From Pseudomonadota bacterium (GTDB lineage Bacteria > Pseudomonadota > Gammaproteobacteria > Steroidobacterales > Steroidobacteraceae): a stretch of DNA of 64,000 nucleotides. The notes under the pieces were generated by a model that was given only the letters and a program-made list of their open reading frames with translations, was not told the origin of the DNA and did not search any database. The position numbers and the translations under genes were made by a program. Below, in pieces: positions 27,902 through 37,085 of this stretch (positions are counted from its first letter, which is position 1; each line of letters begins with the position of its first letter). The stretch covers positions 1 to 64,000 of the forward strand of contig JAJYDK010000010.1 in NCBI GenBank assembly GCA_021777555.1. The letters are read 5' to 3'.

Positions 27902-28254
27902 CAGGGGCCGCGCCTCGCACCCGGCTGCGCCCCCTCGGCGCAGCGGCGGCAACGGTCCGTGTACGGCACCGCCTGAAGCCTCCCCTCCTCGATCGGCTCG
28001 CCGCACACCGAGCAGGCGGCATAAGTACCTTCATCGAGCCGCCTGAGGGCTGCCTGGATCTGCCGCAACTCCTCGCGCGCCGACTCGGAGATCGCCCCCA
28101 GCACCTCGTCACTCTCCCGCTGCGTCACCTGCTCGGCGAAATCCGCGCTCAGCGGGTCGGATTCATGACGCAGATCCGCCCGGGCGCTGCTGGCACGCGT
28201 GTGCAGCTCCTCCCGCCGCTTCAACAGACGTGCGCGAACCGCTTCTGTATCCAC
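27901..28254 (-). CDS. TraR/DksA family zinc-finger protein
   Basis: 117-residue relative of DksA. An N-terminal coiled-coil region (MDTEAVRARLLKRREEL, then RESDEVLGAISESAREELRQIQAALRRL) leads to a C4 zinc finger, CSVCG near residue 82 and CRRC near residue 103. The Asp-x-x-Asp/Ala tip typical of true DksA is not obvious, so it may not act in the stringent response. Start ATG. Translationally coupled to the SAM hydrolase gene by a TGATG overlap, and divergent from the FixJ-like regulator. Confidence 0.88.
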   Translation of the reverse strand: MDTEAVRARLLKRREELHTRASSARADLRHESDPLSADFAEQVTQRESDEVLGAISESAREELRQIQAALRRLDEGTYAACSVCGEPIEEGRLQAVPYTDRCRRCAEGAQPGARRGP

Positions 28255-28405
28255 TGGAGCCTCCGGACCGTGCGCAAACGACGTCTGCCTGCGGAAAGTA
28301 CCTAGCGCGCCGGGCTTTCCGGCAACATACTCTCGCAGTTGACATCCCCGAGCAGAACTGTTGGGACCGTCCTTGAATCCGTATAGTATTCCCGGTAGCC
28401 ACCCT

Positions 28406-29026
28406 ATGGAAACATCCCGCGAACCTCAACCGACGGTTTTCGTAGTCGACGACGATGAGGCCGTGCGCGCCTCGTTGCGGCTGCTGCTGAAATCCGTAGG
28501 GCTTCCCGCGACAGTGTACTCGAGCGCCCAGGAGTTTCTCGCCAATTACGATGCCCGGTTTCCGGGCTGCGTGGTGCTCGATGTGCGCATGCCGGGAATG
28601 AGCGGCCTCGAGCTTCAGCAGATTCTGAACCTGCGTGGTGCCACCATCCCGGTCATCTTCATCACCGGCCACGGCGATATCCCCATGGCGGTCGAGGCCA
28701 TGCAGCACGGCGCCTTCGACTTTCTGCAAAAGCCCTTCCGCGACCAGGACCTGCTCGATCGGGTGCAACGCGCACTCGAGAAGGACCACCGGACCCGGCA
28801 GGAGCTCAAGGAAAAAGATCGGATCCGCGACCGCCTCACTTCCCTCACACCGCGCGAGCGCGAGGTGCTCTCCCTGATCACCCGTGGCAAACCCAACAAG
28901 GTGGTGGCCGCGGACCTCGGGGTGAGCCAGCGCACCGTGGAGATCCACCGCGCGCGGGTGATGGAGAAGATGAGCGCCTCGTCCTTCGCCCAGCTGGTGC
29001 GGATGGTCCTCGATACCGAGGGCTGA
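28406..29026 (+). CDS. FixJ/NarL-type response regulator
   Basis: 206-residue two-domain regulator. Receiver domain: acidic pocket VDDDEA near residue 15, phosphoacceptor Asp in VVLDVRMPG near residue 60, conserved Thr in FITGHGD and Lys in LQKPF. LuxR-type HTH: LTPREREVLSLI and SQRTVEIHRARVMEK. The receiver resembles FixJ more than NarL. No histidine kinase adjoins it. The ATG at 28406 is used; a TTG 15 codons upstream is in frame but less likely. A TTGACA hexamer at 28339 lacks a matching -10. Confidence 0.92.
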   Translation: METSREPQPTVFVVDDDEAVRASLRLLLKSVGLPATVYSSAQEFLANYDARFPGCVVLDVRMPGMSGLELQQILNLRGATIPVIFITGHGDIPMAVEAMQHGAFDFLQKPFRDQDLLDRVQRALEKDHRTRQELKEKDRIRDRLTSLTPREREVLSLITRGKPNKVVAADLGVSQRTVEIHRARVMEKMSASSFAQLVRMVLDTEG

Positions 29027-29038
29027 TCGGCGGGGCGC

Positions 29039-30073
29039 TCAGGCCCCCGCCCTGCCACCGCTCGCACGGCCCGAGCTTCCCGGATCAGAGGTGATCTGCT
29101 CGCCCTGCGGCGGTTGGGCATTGGCCGGGGTGGTATCGGCCTCGACCCCGATGAGCTCGGGCATGCCCGTGGCGTGCACGGCAATGCTGCGCACCCGGTT
29201 CCAATCGATGGCGACGACCGCATTGCCGATGGCCTGGTCGATCACCTTGGAGATCACGCCGTAGTCGGGCTTTGCCGGCACGTTGCCGCTGTCAACGGGC
29301 GGCGAGATGGCCAGATACAGCTGGCCGTCCTGCAAGGTCGCCAGGATCGGATCGTTGACGACATTGACGGGGGTGCCCACCGGCACGACGGGAAAGAGCG
29401 CCGCGATGTCTTCGGGATACAGGCGCACGCAGCCATGGCTCACCGACATGCCGATGGCCATCGGATTGTTCGTGCCGTGGATGTAGATCTCCCCGTGGCT
29501 GAGGGCCGTCTCGAGCGCCCACTCGCCCATGGGATTGTTCGGCCCGGCGGGATAGATCTTGGGGATGGGATCGCCCATCTTGGCGTGGTACTCCAGGATG
29601 TGCTTGGTCGGGATCCACACCGGGTGCGGCACCTTGCGGATGATGCGGGTCACGCCGACCGGAGTCACAAAACCCTTGATCCCGGTGCCGGCGGGATAGG
29701 TGATCACGATGGGCTGATCGTGTCCGTGGGCCCTCGGGAAATAGAACAGGCGGTGCGCCGGCAGGTTGATGACGATGCCCTTTCTCGGCACCGGCGGCAG
29801 GATGAAGCGGCCGGGAATCACCACCGGGGTGCCCTGGCCCGGCAGCCACACGTGCACGTGGGGATTGGCGGACTGGATTTCCCAGTACCCGACGCTGTAC
29901 TTGCGCGCGATGCCGAGCAGCGTGTCGGACGCCTTGCTGTGCACCACCTGGTCATGCCCGATGAGCGCCCCGTCCTTCGGCACGGTGAATACCGCCGCGC
30001 GGCTCGCGGTGGAACCCAACGCCAGGGCCGCGAGCGCCACACCCCACATCACACGTGATTGGATCGACTTCAT
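29039..30073 (-). CDS. L,D-transpeptidase (YkuD domain) with LysM-like region
   Basis: 344-residue exported enzyme of the ErfK/YbiS group, forming 3-3 peptidoglycan crosslinks or anchoring envelope proteins. Signal peptide at 1-27 (MKSIQSRVMWG, hydrophobic core, SRAA). A LysM-like region follows (SKASDTLLGIARKYSVGYWEIQSANPHV), then the YkuD domain with IHGTNNP and the catalytic Cys in SHGCVRLYP near residue 215. The C-terminal 60 residues are low-complexity. ATG start at 30073; divergent from the 3-methyladenine glycosylase gene, with a candidate extended -10 promoter between them. Confidence 0.93.
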   Translation of the reverse strand: MKSIQSRVMWGVALAALALGSTASRAAVFTVPKDGALIGHDQVVHSKASDTLLGIARKYSVGYWEIQSANPHVHVWLPGQGTPVVIPGRFILPPVPRKGIVINLPAHRLFYFPRAHGHDQPIVITYPAGTGIKGFVTPVGVTRIIRKVPHPVWIPTKHILEYHAKMGDPIPKIYPAGPNNPMGEWALETALSHGEIYIHGTNNPMAIGMSVSHGCVRLYPEDIAALFPVVPVGTPVNVVNDPILATLQDGQLYLAISPPVDSGNVPAKPDYGVISKVIDQAIGNAVVAIDWNRVRSIAVHATGMPELIGVEADTTPANAQPPQGEQITSDPGSSGRASGGRAGA

Positions 30074-30094
30074 CGTTCCTGCTTCCCGTTGGCC

Positions 30095-30757
30095 ATGACC
30101 CCTGCAGTCCGCTCCACAGGGCTGACTATTGTAACATGGAGCCCCGTGGTCCCGTCCCGCAAACTTCCTCGCGGTTTCTATGCGCAGAGCACCTTGACCG
30201 TGGCCCGCGAGCTGCTCGGCATGCACCTCGTGCACCGGGCCGGCGGCACCGTACGGATCGGGAGGATTGTCGAGACCGAGGCCTACCAGGGGCCTCAGGA
30301 CCGCGCGGCGCACTCCTCGCGGGGCCGTACCGCACGGACCGAGGTCATGTTCGGCCCCCCGGGCCATGCGTACGTCTATCTCATCTATGGCGTGTGGAAC
30401 TGTCTGAATGTGGTCACGGCGGCCGAGGGCGTGCCTCACGCCGTGCTGCTGCGGGCGCTCGAGCCCGTCACGGGCGTCACGGAGCGCACCTGCGGCCCGG
30501 GACTGCTATGCCAGGCGATGGACATCGACCGGAGCCTGAACGGGGCGGACCTCTGCGCAGGGGCGATGTGGATCGAGCGCCCGCCATCGGCGGCTGCGGT
30601 GCGCATCGGGCGCAGCCCGCGGATCGGCGTGGATTACGCGGGGTCCTGGGCGAGGCGGCCCTGGAGGTTCTTCGACCGGGACTCCCCGCACGTTTCCCGG
30701 ACGCCGCGTCGCCCCGCGACGCGGGAGAGCCGCGCCGCGGGCAGCGACGGGCGCTGA
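30095..30757 (+). CDS. mpg: DNA-3-methyladenine glycosylase (AAG/MPG family)
   Basis: Base-excision repair glycosylase for alkylated purines, 220 residues. Family signatures: LPRGFYAQSTLTVARELLG at the N-terminus, VETEAYQG (catalytic Glu), MFGPPGHAYVYLIYG, and LLRALEP. The start is uncertain. ATG at 30095 gives 18 residues before the conserved region; a GTG at 30146, preceded by GGAG, would begin just before LPRGFY and fits family length better. Convergent with the glycine-zipper gene with no gap between the two stop codons. Confidence 0.92.
   Translation: MTPAVRSTGLTIVTWSPVVPSRKLPRGFYAQSTLTVARELLGMHLVHRAGGTVRIGRIVETEAYQGPQDRAAHSSRGRTARTEVMFGPPGHAYVYLIYGVWNCLNVVTAAEGVPHAVLLRALEPVTGVTERTCGPGLLCQAMDIDRSLNGADLCAGAMWIERPPSAAAVRIGRSPRIGVDYAGSWARRPWRFFDRDSPHVSRTPRRPATRESRAAGSDGR
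30128..30136 (-). promoter_or_regulatory. candidate extended -10 promoter for the L,D-transpeptidase gene
   Basis: On the minus strand this reads TGTTACAAT, an extended -10 element. It would start transcription near 30121, about 48 nt before the ATG at 30073. No good -35 hexamer is seen. It overlaps the start region of the divergent glycosylase gene. Confidence 0.4.
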
Positions 30758-31417
30758 TCAGCTGCTCTGTCCGCCCTGATTCAGCACGAGCCGTCCGTTC
30801 TCGACCGGGATCCGCTGGCCGGGGGCATGGTCCATGCGCACGGTGCCATCGCGGCCGTTGAGACGGTAATGCACCTCGTAGCCGCTCGGCACGAGCGTCT
30901 TGTCGTAGACCGTGCGGCACTGATGCTCGGTAGTCGTGTAGGTGTTACCGTTCTGGATGTGCTCCTCGATCCGGTTGCCGGCATAGCCGCCGGCCGCCGC
31001 ACCGGCGACCGTCGCGACGTCCTTGCCGGTGCCACCGCCGATCTGATGGCCGATCAACCCGCCGATCACCGCGCCCGCCACGCTGCCGAGGATCTGGTGG
31101 TTGTCGGTGGCCGGCCGGGTGTGTGTGACCGCCACATCGTGGCACTGCTGCCTCGGCGTCACGACCTGATGGGTGAGCGGCACGACCTGCACGACCGTGG
31201 CGTACCGGGCAGACCTTACTTTCCGCGGGACATGTGCCGCACGCTGCGCAGCGGTGCGGGCCCCGGGTCCCGCACCCAGGGTGGCACCGGCACCGGCGCC
31301 GGCCGTATCCGGCGTATTCTGAGCACTGTGGGTTCTGAGCGCGTAACCCGCCATGGCGCCGGCGCCTACGGCAATCGCCGCACCGACGGCCACCCCCATC
31401 CACAACGACTTGTTCAT
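30758..31417 (-). CDS. glycine-zipper 2TM domain envelope protein
   Basis: 219-residue protein with an N-terminal membrane anchor or signal (MNKSLWMGVAVGAAIAVGAGAMAGYAL in outline), an alanine/glycine linker, and a glycine-zipper domain near residue 125 (VAGAVIGGLIGHQIGGGTG, then VAGAAAGGYAGNRIE). This domain is shared with the Rickettsia 17-kDa antigen and SlyB-like proteins. The C-terminal part contains paired cysteines (QQCHDV, EHQCRTVYD). The start is the ATG opening MNKSLW, since an in-frame GC-rich extension upstream lacks coding character. Role is probably envelope structure; not determinable further. Confidence 0.88.
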   Translation of the reverse strand: MNKSLWMGVAVGAAIAVGAGAMAGYALRTHSAQNTPDTAGAGAGATLGAGPGARTAAQRAAHVPRKVRSARYATVVQVVPLTHQVVTPRQQCHDVAVTHTRPATDNHQILGSVAGAVIGGLIGHQIGGGTGKDVATVAGAAAGGYAGNRIEEHIQNGNTYTTTEHQCRTVYDKTLVPSGYEVHYRLNGRDGTVRMDHAPGQRIPVENGRLVLNQGGQSS

Positions 31418-31481
31418 GCACTGCTCCCCTGGACTCTGGATGTCGGCATTCTTCCCTCGGCAAGCTGAACAGAGCCTAAAC

Positions 31482-33476
31482 TCACTCCCCGCTGTCTGCA
31501 TTTCGCGACAGTGACAGCAGCTCGCTCCCCTCGGGCACGCGCTCGCCGCGCGTGAAATGCACCGTTTCGACGATACCGTCGAAGGGCGCGATGATGCTGT
31601 GTTCCATTTTCATCGCTTCGATCACCATCAATACTTCGCCCGCGCGTACCCTCTGTCCCGGCTCTACGGCCACCGCCGAGACCACTCCCGGGAGCGGCGT
31701 GCTCAGCCCGCCGGTGGCGGCCGAGGCGGTAAACTCGTGGGCGCGCGGATCCTCGATCGAGAACTCGTGATGCGCCGCGCCCGCCCACAGATGCAGACGC
31801 GATCCGTGGCGGAAATATCGGGCGTGCCGCCGCTCGCGCCGCACCTGCGCCGCGATCCACCCCTCGCCCCGGCTGACATCGCCCAGCTCGAGCGTGTCCG
31901 AAGACGGTTCGGCGGGCTCCACGCCCACCACCGCCGCCCGCGCCACCCCGCGCTCGAAGCGCAGCGTGATCCTGCGCTCTCCCTGGGGAGTCGCCAACAC
32001 CACATCCATCGTCGCCGTCAGGTTGGGCGCGAATCCGTCGGCGAGGCTCCAGGGATTCGCCTGCCCGTCGACCGGCTCCCGGGCGGCGAGCGATGCGAGC
32101 ACGAGGGTCCGGACGTCCACGGGGTCCTCGGCGGAGAATTCCTCGCCGCGCCTGGCGAGCAACGCCACGCTGTGGCGCGCCTCGAGGAAGACTGTCGAGC
32201 GCAGGATGCGGCTCAACCAGTGCTCGTTCGTATGGATGCCTGCGAGGTGCGTCCGATCGAGCGCCCGAGCGAGAAGGTGAGCCGCATGCTCCCGCTCCGG
32301 CGCCCACGCGATCACTTTTCCGAGCAGCGAGTCATAGACCGCGGGCACGGTATCGCCCGCGCTGAATCCCGCGTCCACGCGCAGCCCCTCGCCCTGCGGC
32401 CACTCCGCCAGAGTCAGTGTTCCGGCGCTCGGCAGGAACTCGCGCCGCGGATCCTCGGCGCACACCCGCGCCTCGATCGCATGCCCCTTGATCACGATCT
32501 GCGACTGAGTGAGCGGCAGCGCCTCCCCGGCCGCGACGCGCAATTGCCACTCCACCAGATCGAGACCGGTCACCGCCTCGGTGACGGTGTGCTCGACCTG
32601 GAGCCGAGTATTCATTTCCAGGAAGTAGAACTCACGGCCATCGAACAGAAATTCGATGGTGCCGGCTCCCGAGTACCCGATATCTCGCGCGACCTCCACG
32701 GCCGAGCGGCGCAGCCGCTCGCGCAGCGCCGGAGGCAGATCCGGCGCGGGCGCTTCCTCGATCAGCTTCTGATGGCGCCGTTGCACCGAGCAGTCCCGAT
32801 CGCCGAGGTGAACGCAGCCGCCGTGTTGATCGGCGAACACCTGCACCTCCACATGGCGCGGCTCGGGCAGGTAACGCTCGAGCAGCAATGCCCCGTCGCC
32901 GAAGCTGCTCTCGGCCTGCCGTCGCGCCGAGACGAGCGCATCGCGCAGCTCGTCCGTGGATCGCACCACGCGCATGCCCTTGCCGCCGCCGCCGGCGGCG
33001 GGCTTGACGATGAGCGGCAGGCCCGCCGAATGCGCCTGCGCGATGAGGTGCTCGATGTCCTGCCGCTCGCCATCGTAGCCGGGCAGCACCGGCACACCTA
33101 GAGCGCGCACGCGCGCCTTGGCCAGGCTCTTGACGCCCATCGCCTCGATCGCCTCGGCCGAAGGACCGACGAAGGTCAATCCCGCTTCACGGCACGCGCG
33201 CGCGAAGCGTGCGTTTTCCGACAGGAACCCGTAGCCCGGGTGAATCGCGTCGGCGCGGGCGGCACGGGCGGCGCTCAGGATGGCCTCGATATCGAGATAG
33301 CTCTCGGCCGCGGCCGGCGGACCAATGCGCCATGCCTCGTCGGCCTCACGCACATGGCGCGCGTGTGCATCCGCATCGGAATACACCGCAATCGTGTGAA
33401 CGCCCATCCCTCGGGCGGTGCGCATGATGCGGCAGGCGATCTCGCCGCGATTGGCCACCAGAAGACGTTGGATCAT
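31482..33476 (-). CDS. liuD: 3-methylcrotonyl-CoA carboxylase, biotin-containing alpha subunit
   Basis: 664-residue fusion of biotin carboxylase and biotin carboxyl carrier domains. Biotin carboxylase: LLVANRGEIACRI at the start, HPGYGFLSEN, the ATP-grasp glycine loop KPAAGGGGKGM near residue 160, and EMNTRLQVEH. The C-terminal carrier has EAMKMEH (biotinyl Lys about residue 630). Alone it could be an acetyl-, propionyl- or methylcrotonyl-CoA carboxylase subunit. The adjoining carboxyltransferase and isovaleryl-CoA dehydrogenase favour methylcrotonyl-CoA, i.e. leucine breakdown. It starts 5 bp after the carboxyltransferase stop. Confidence 0.93.
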   Translation of the reverse strand: MIQRLLVANRGEIACRIMRTARGMGVHTIAVYSDADAHARHVREADEAWRIGPPAAAESYLDIEAILSAARAARADAIHPGYGFLSENARFARACREAGLTFVGPSAEAIEAMGVKSLAKARVRALGVPVLPGYDGERQDIEHLIAQAHSAGLPLIVKPAAGGGGKGMRVVRSTDELRDALVSARRQAESSFGDGALLLERYLPEPRHVEVQVFADQHGGCVHLGDRDCSVQRRHQKLIEEAPAPDLPPALRERLRRSAVEVARDIGYSGAGTIEFLFDGREFYFLEMNTRLQVEHTVTEAVTGLDLVEWQLRVAAGEALPLTQSQIVIKGHAIEARVCAEDPRREFLPSAGTLTLAEWPQGEGLRVDAGFSAGDTVPAVYDSLLGKVIAWAPEREHAAHLLARALDRTHLAGIHTNEHWLSRILRSTVFLEARHSVALLARRGEEFSAEDPVDVRTLVLASLAAREPVDGQANPWSLADGFAPNLTATMDVVLATPQGERRITLRFERGVARAAVVGVEPAEPSSDTLELGDVSRGEGWIAAQVRRERRHARYFRHGSRLHLWAGAAHHEFSIEDPRAHEFTASAATGGLSTPLPGVVSAVAVEPGQRVRAGEVLMVIEAMKMEHSIIAPFDGIVETVHFTRGERVPEGSELLSLSRNADSGE

Positions 33477-33481
33477 GGTCC

Positions 33482-35086
33482 TTACATCCGAAACAGGCCG
33501 AACCGGCTCTCTTCATCCGGCGCATTGCGCACCGCGGCGAGAGACAGGCCGAGGATCCGCCGAGTCTCGAGCGGGTCGATCACTCCATCGTCCCAGAGGC
33601 GGGCCGACGCGTAGTAGGGGTGCCCCTGGCGCTCATACTGCTCTCGGATCGGCTGCTTGAAGGACTCCTCCTCTTCGGCCGGCCAGCGGCCGCCGCCCCC
33701 CTCGATCTGCGCGCGCTTGACGGTGGCGAGCACGCTCGCGGCCTGCTCGCCTCCCATGACGGAGGTGCGCGCGTTGGGCCACTGGAACAGGAGACGCGGC
33801 GAGTAGGCCCGGCCGCACATGGCGTAATTGCCCGCCCCGTAACTGCCACCGATGATGACGGTGATCTTGGGCACGCGCGCGCAGGCCACGGCCGTCACGA
33901 GCTTCGCGCCATCCCGGGCGATGCCGCCCGCCTCCGCTTTGGCCCCCACCATGAACCCGGTGATGTTCTGCAGGAACAGCAGCGGAATGCGCTCGCGCGC
34001 GCACAGCTCGATGAAGTGCGTACCCTTCAGCGCGCTTTCCGAGAACAGGATGCCGTTGTTGGCGAGGATGCCGACGGGATAGCCGAAAAGGTGCGCAAAG
34101 CCGCATACGAGCGTCGTGCCGTAGAGCTGCTTGAACTCCTCAATCTCCGAGCCGTCCACCAGGCGCGCGATCACCTCGCGCACGTCGTAGGGCTTGCGCA
34201 GGCTCGCGGGCACTGCGCCGTAGAGCTCGCACGGATCGTAGTGCGGCTCCCGGGGGGCGAGCGGCGGATCGGTATTCGGCGGCGGTCGCAGACGCGCGAC
34301 GATGCTGCGGGCAATGGCCAGCGCGTGAGTGTCATTCTCGGCGTAGTGGTCGCACACACCCGACTGACGGCAGTGCACGTCGGCCCCGCCGAGGGACTCC
34401 GCGTCGATGTCCTCGCCCGTGGCCGCCTTCACGAGCGGCGGTCCGCCGAGAAACACCCGCCCCTGATTGCGCACGATGACGTTCTCATCCGCCATTGCGG
34501 GGACGTAGGCGCCACCCGCCGTGCACGAGCCGTGCACCACGGCGATCTGCGCCACCCCGAGCGCCGAGAGCGTCGCCTGGTTGTAGAAGATGCGCCCGAA
34601 GTGCTCGCGGTCGGGAAACACCTCGTCCTGGGCGGGCAGGAAGGCCCCGCCGCTCTCGACGAGGTACACGCAGGGCAAGCGGTTCTCTCGCGCGATCTCC
34701 TGCGCCCGCAGGTGTTTCTTGACCGTCACGGGGTAGTACGTGCCGCCCTTGACGGTGGGATCGTTGGCGACGATCACGCACTCGCGGCCGCTCACTCGCC
34801 CGATGCCCGTCACGATGCCGCCGCAGGCGATACCGCCGCCGTAGAGCTCGTGCGCCGCAAGCTGCGAGAGCTCGAGAAAGGGACTGCCGGTATCGAGCAG
34901 GACTCGGATGCGCTCCCGCGCGGTGAGCTTGCCGGCGGCGCGGTGCCGGCTCACCGCCTGCGTCGTCCCACCTTGGGCGGCGCGCCCGACCGTAGCCTTG
35001 AGCTCATCCACCAGGGCGCGCAGGGCGCGCTCATTGTCGAGGAAGTCCTGCGAACGAGGATCGAGCCGGGTGGCGATGCGGGGCAT
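33482..35086 (-). CDS. liuB: 3-methylcrotonyl-CoA carboxylase, carboxyltransferase beta subunit
   Basis: 534-residue carboxyltransferase of the methylcrotonyl-CoA carboxylase type. Typical segments: [62 protein letters not shown] in the N-terminal crotonase-like half, and [28 protein letters not shown] in the C-terminal half. The long insert [10 protein letters not shown] and the QNITGF run are closer to the methylcrotonyl than the propionyl enzyme. Start is the ATG at 35086; 12 further in-frame codons upstream would run into the regulatory palindrome. First gene of the minus-strand pair liuB-liuD. Confidence 0.94.
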   Translation of the reverse strand: MPRIATRLDPRSQDFLDNERALRALVDELKATVGRAAQGGTTQAVSRHRAAGKLTARERIRVLLDTGSPFLELSQLAAHELYGGGIACGGIVTGIGRVSGRECVIVANDPTVKGGTYYPVTVKKHLRAQEIARENRLPCVYLVESGGAFLPAQDEVFPDREHFGRIFYNQATLSALGVAQIAVVHGSCTAGGAYVPAMADENVIVRNQGRVFLGGPPLVKAATGEDIDAESLGGADVHCRQSGVCDHYAENDTHALAIARSIVARLRPPPNTDPPLAPREPHYDPCELYGAVPASLRKPYDVREVIARLVDGSEIEEFKQLYGTTLVCGFAHLFGYPVGILANNGILFSESALKGTHFIELCARERIPLLFLQNITGFMVGAKAEAGGIARDGAKLVTAVACARVPKITVIIGGSYGAGNYAMCGRAYSPRLLFQWPNARTSVMGGEQAASVLATVKRAQIEGGGGRWPAEEEESFKQPIREQYERQGHPYYASARLWDDGVIDPLETRRILGLSLAAVRNAPDEESRFGLFRM

Positions 35087-35104
35087 GGACTTGTCACGAT
35101 AGCC

Positions 35105-35121
35105 TGATTGTCGGACAATCA
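35105..35121. promoter_or_regulatory. 17-bp perfect palindrome, probable GntR-family operator
   Basis: TGATTGTCGGACAATCA is a perfect inverted repeat of two 8-bp arms around one G. It lies in the 65-bp gap between the liuB start and the proposed isovaleryl-CoA dehydrogenase start. A -10-like TACAAT follows directly at 35122-35127. Short TTGTC/GACAA-type palindromes are common operators of FadR-subfamily GntR repressors, and such a regulator is encoded two genes along at 36339. Control of both divergent transcripts is the simplest reading. Confidence 0.65.
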
Positions 35122-35151
35122 TACAATCCCACCTCTATGGAAGACAAGCTC

Positions 35152-36324
35152 ATGTCCGGCCACGAATCGACCGATAGCGGCTTTGCCCTCGATGAGTCGA
35201 CCGAGGAGATCCGCGAGCAGGTGCGCCGCTTCGCCACCGAGCGCATTGCGCCGCTCGCCGCCGACATCGACCGCAGCAATGAGTTTCCACGCGGACTGTG
35301 GCCCGAGCTCGGTGCGCTTGGTCTCCTCGGCGTCACCGTGCCGGAGCGATGGGGCGGCGCCGACCTTGGTTACCTGGCGCACGTCGTCGCAATGGAGGAA
35401 ATCTCGCGCGCCTCGGGCGCTGTGGGCCTCTCTTACGGGGCGCACTCCAACCTCTGCGTCAATCAGCTGCGCCTCAATGGCACCGACGAGCAGCGCGACC
35501 GTTACCTGCCGCGACTGGTCAGCGGTGAGCACGTCGGCGCCCTCGCCATGTCCGAGCCGCAAGCGGGCTCCGACGTGACTTCGATGCAACTCAGAGCAGA
35601 GAAGCACGGTGAGCACTACGTCCTCAACGGACGCAAGATGTGGATCACCAACGGACCGGATGCCGATGTCCTCGTGGTCTACGCCAAGACCGACCCCGCC
35701 GCGGGGGCCCGCGGCATCACCGCCTTCATCGTGGAGCGGGGCTTTCCCGGCTTCTCCACTGCGCAGAAGCTCGACAAGCTCGGCATGCGGGGCTCGAGCA
35801 CCTGCGAACTCCTCTTCGAGGACTGCCGCGTGCAGGAGGCCAACCGGCTCGGGCCGCAGAACGGCGGCGTGCGCGTGTTGATGAGCGGGCTCGACTACGA
35901 GCGGGTGGTGCTCGCGGGCGGACCACTCGGGCTGATGGCCGCCGCACTCGACCTGGCCCTGCCCTACGTGCGCGAGCGCAAGCAGTTCGGCCAACCCATC
36001 GGGATGTTCGAGCTGATGCAGGCCAAGATCGCCGATATGTACACCGCGCTCAGCGCCTCGCGCGCCTACGTGTATGCCGTTGCGCGAGCCTGCGATGTCG
36101 GCCAGGTGAAGCGGCGCGATGCGGCCGCCTGCATCCTGTTCGCGGCGGAGAACGCCACGCGCGTGGCGCTCGAGGCCATCCAGGCGCTCGGGGGCAACGG
36201 CTACATCAATGACTATCCGGCCGGAAGGCTGCTGCGCGATGCGAAGCTCTACGAAATCGGCGCCGGCACGCAGGAGATCCGCCGGATGCTGATCGGACGG
36301 GAGCTGTTCGAGGATGCCGCCTGA
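35152..36324 (+). CDS. liuA: isovaleryl-CoA dehydrogenase
   Basis: Flavoprotein acyl-CoA dehydrogenase of leucine catabolism, converting isovaleryl-CoA to 3-methylcrotonyl-CoA. 390 residues from the ATG at 35152. Specific identity rests on the segment [17 protein letters not shown], which matches mammalian isovaleryl-CoA dehydrogenase and contains its distinctive catalytic Glu position, and on [14 protein letters not shown] and [16 protein letters not shown]-binding motifs are [13 protein letters not shown] and KMWITNG. ATG 35137 is in frame too but has no ribosome site and lies about 10 bases beyond the TACAAT; 35152 has GGAAGA upstream. Followed 14 bp later by the GntR gene. Confidence 0.95.
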   Translation: MSGHESTDSGFALDESTEEIREQVRRFATERIAPLAADIDRSNEFPRGLWPELGALGLLGVTVPERWGGADLGYLAHVVAMEEISRASGAVGLSYGAHSNLCVNQLRLNGTDEQRDRYLPRLVSGEHVGALAMSEPQAGSDVTSMQLRAEKHGEHYVLNGRKMWITNGPDADVLVVYAKTDPAAGARGITAFIVERGFPGFSTAQKLDKLGMRGSSTCELLFEDCRVQEANRLGPQNGGVRVLMSGLDYERVVLAGGPLGLMAAALDLALPYVRERKQFGQPIGMFELMQAKIADMYTALSASRAYVYAVARACDVGQVKRRDAAACILFAAENATRVALEAIQALGGNGYINDYPAGRLLRDAKLYEIGAGTQEIRRMLIGRELFEDAA

Positions 36325-36338
36325 GGGCAGACTGCGCC

Positions 36339-37073
36339 ATGAGCGTCGAGTTCGACCAGATTCCCGTCACGCCGGCCTACCGCAAGGTCGCCGCCGCGAT
36401 CACCGAGCGCATCTTGAGCCGCAGCCTGCGCGAGGGCGAACGGTTGCCGCCCGAGACCGAGCTCGCCCGTCAGCTCGGAGTCAACCGCTCGACGGTGCGC
36501 GAAGCGTTGCGGGAGCTCGAGAGCGGCGGCCTGCTCGAGCGCCGACCGGGGTCGAAGCGGATGACGGTCAGCCGGCCGCGGCATCGGGAGGTCGCCCGGG
36601 ACGTCAGCCGTGCTCTGGCGCTGCACGATGTGACCTTCTTCGAAGTCTGGGAGGCGCTGACGCACTACGAGCCGCCGATCGCCGAAATCGCGGCCCGCGA
36701 GCGCACCGCGGCGGATCTCGAGCGGCTCGCCGCGGTCCGCGCGAGCTTCGATGCCGAAAACGCCAACACCGAGAAGGCGGTGCACCACACGGCGGAATTC
36801 TTCCGGGGCCTCGGCGCGGCCACCCACAACCAGGTCTTCGCCCTGGTGCAGGAGCCGCTCATCAACCTGCTCGAGCCCTCGCTGCGCGACATGATCGACC
36901 AGGTCGCGCAGGCACGCTCGCGCATCGCGACCGCCCAGCGACGGATCCTCGAGGCGCTCGGTCGCAAGGACGCCGAGACGGCGCGCACCTGGATGGCGCG
37001 CCACATCCGTGACTTCCGCAAGGGCTACGAGCTCGCCGGCATCGAGCTCGGACATCGGATCTGGCGCCTCTGA
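36339..37073 (+). CDS. GntR family transcriptional regulator, FadR subfamily
   Basis: 244-residue repressor-type protein. Winged HTH at about 15-75 (ITERILSRSLREGERLPPETELARQLGVNRSTVREALRELESGG in outline; the STVREALREL recognition helix is typical). The C-terminal all-helical FCD domain (about 95-235) has the metal/ligand-binding His residues plausible in HHTAEFF and ARHIRDF. Cotranscribed with isovaleryl-CoA dehydrogenase (14-bp gap). It probably binds the palindrome at 35105-35121 with an acyl-CoA or leucine-pathway intermediate as effector; this is inference. Known leucine-pathway regulators in proteobacteria are LiuR (MerR) and LiuQ (TetR), so a GntR protein would differ. Confidence 0.9.
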   Translation: MSVEFDQIPVTPAYRKVAAAITERILSRSLREGERLPPETELARQLGVNRSTVREALRELESGGLLERRPGSKRMTVSRPRHREVARDVSRALALHDVTFFEVWEALTHYEPPIAEIAARERTAADLERLAAVRASFDAENANTEKAVHHTAEFFRGLGAATHNQVFALVQEPLINLLEPSLRDMIDQVAQARSRIATAQRRILEALGRKDAETARTWMARHIRDFRKGYELAGIELGHRIWRL

Positions 37074-37085
37074 GGCAGAGGCTCC

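Noticed and set aside
28339-28344. TTGACA upstream of the FixJ-like gene as a promoter -35
   Set aside because: No acceptable -10 at 15-19 bp; the TATAGT at 28382 is too far away and pairs better with a weak TTGGGA at 28361.
33620-35107. 495-codon plus-strand frame opposite liuB
   Set aside because: Antisense shadow; liuB has intact carboxyltransferase motifs throughout.
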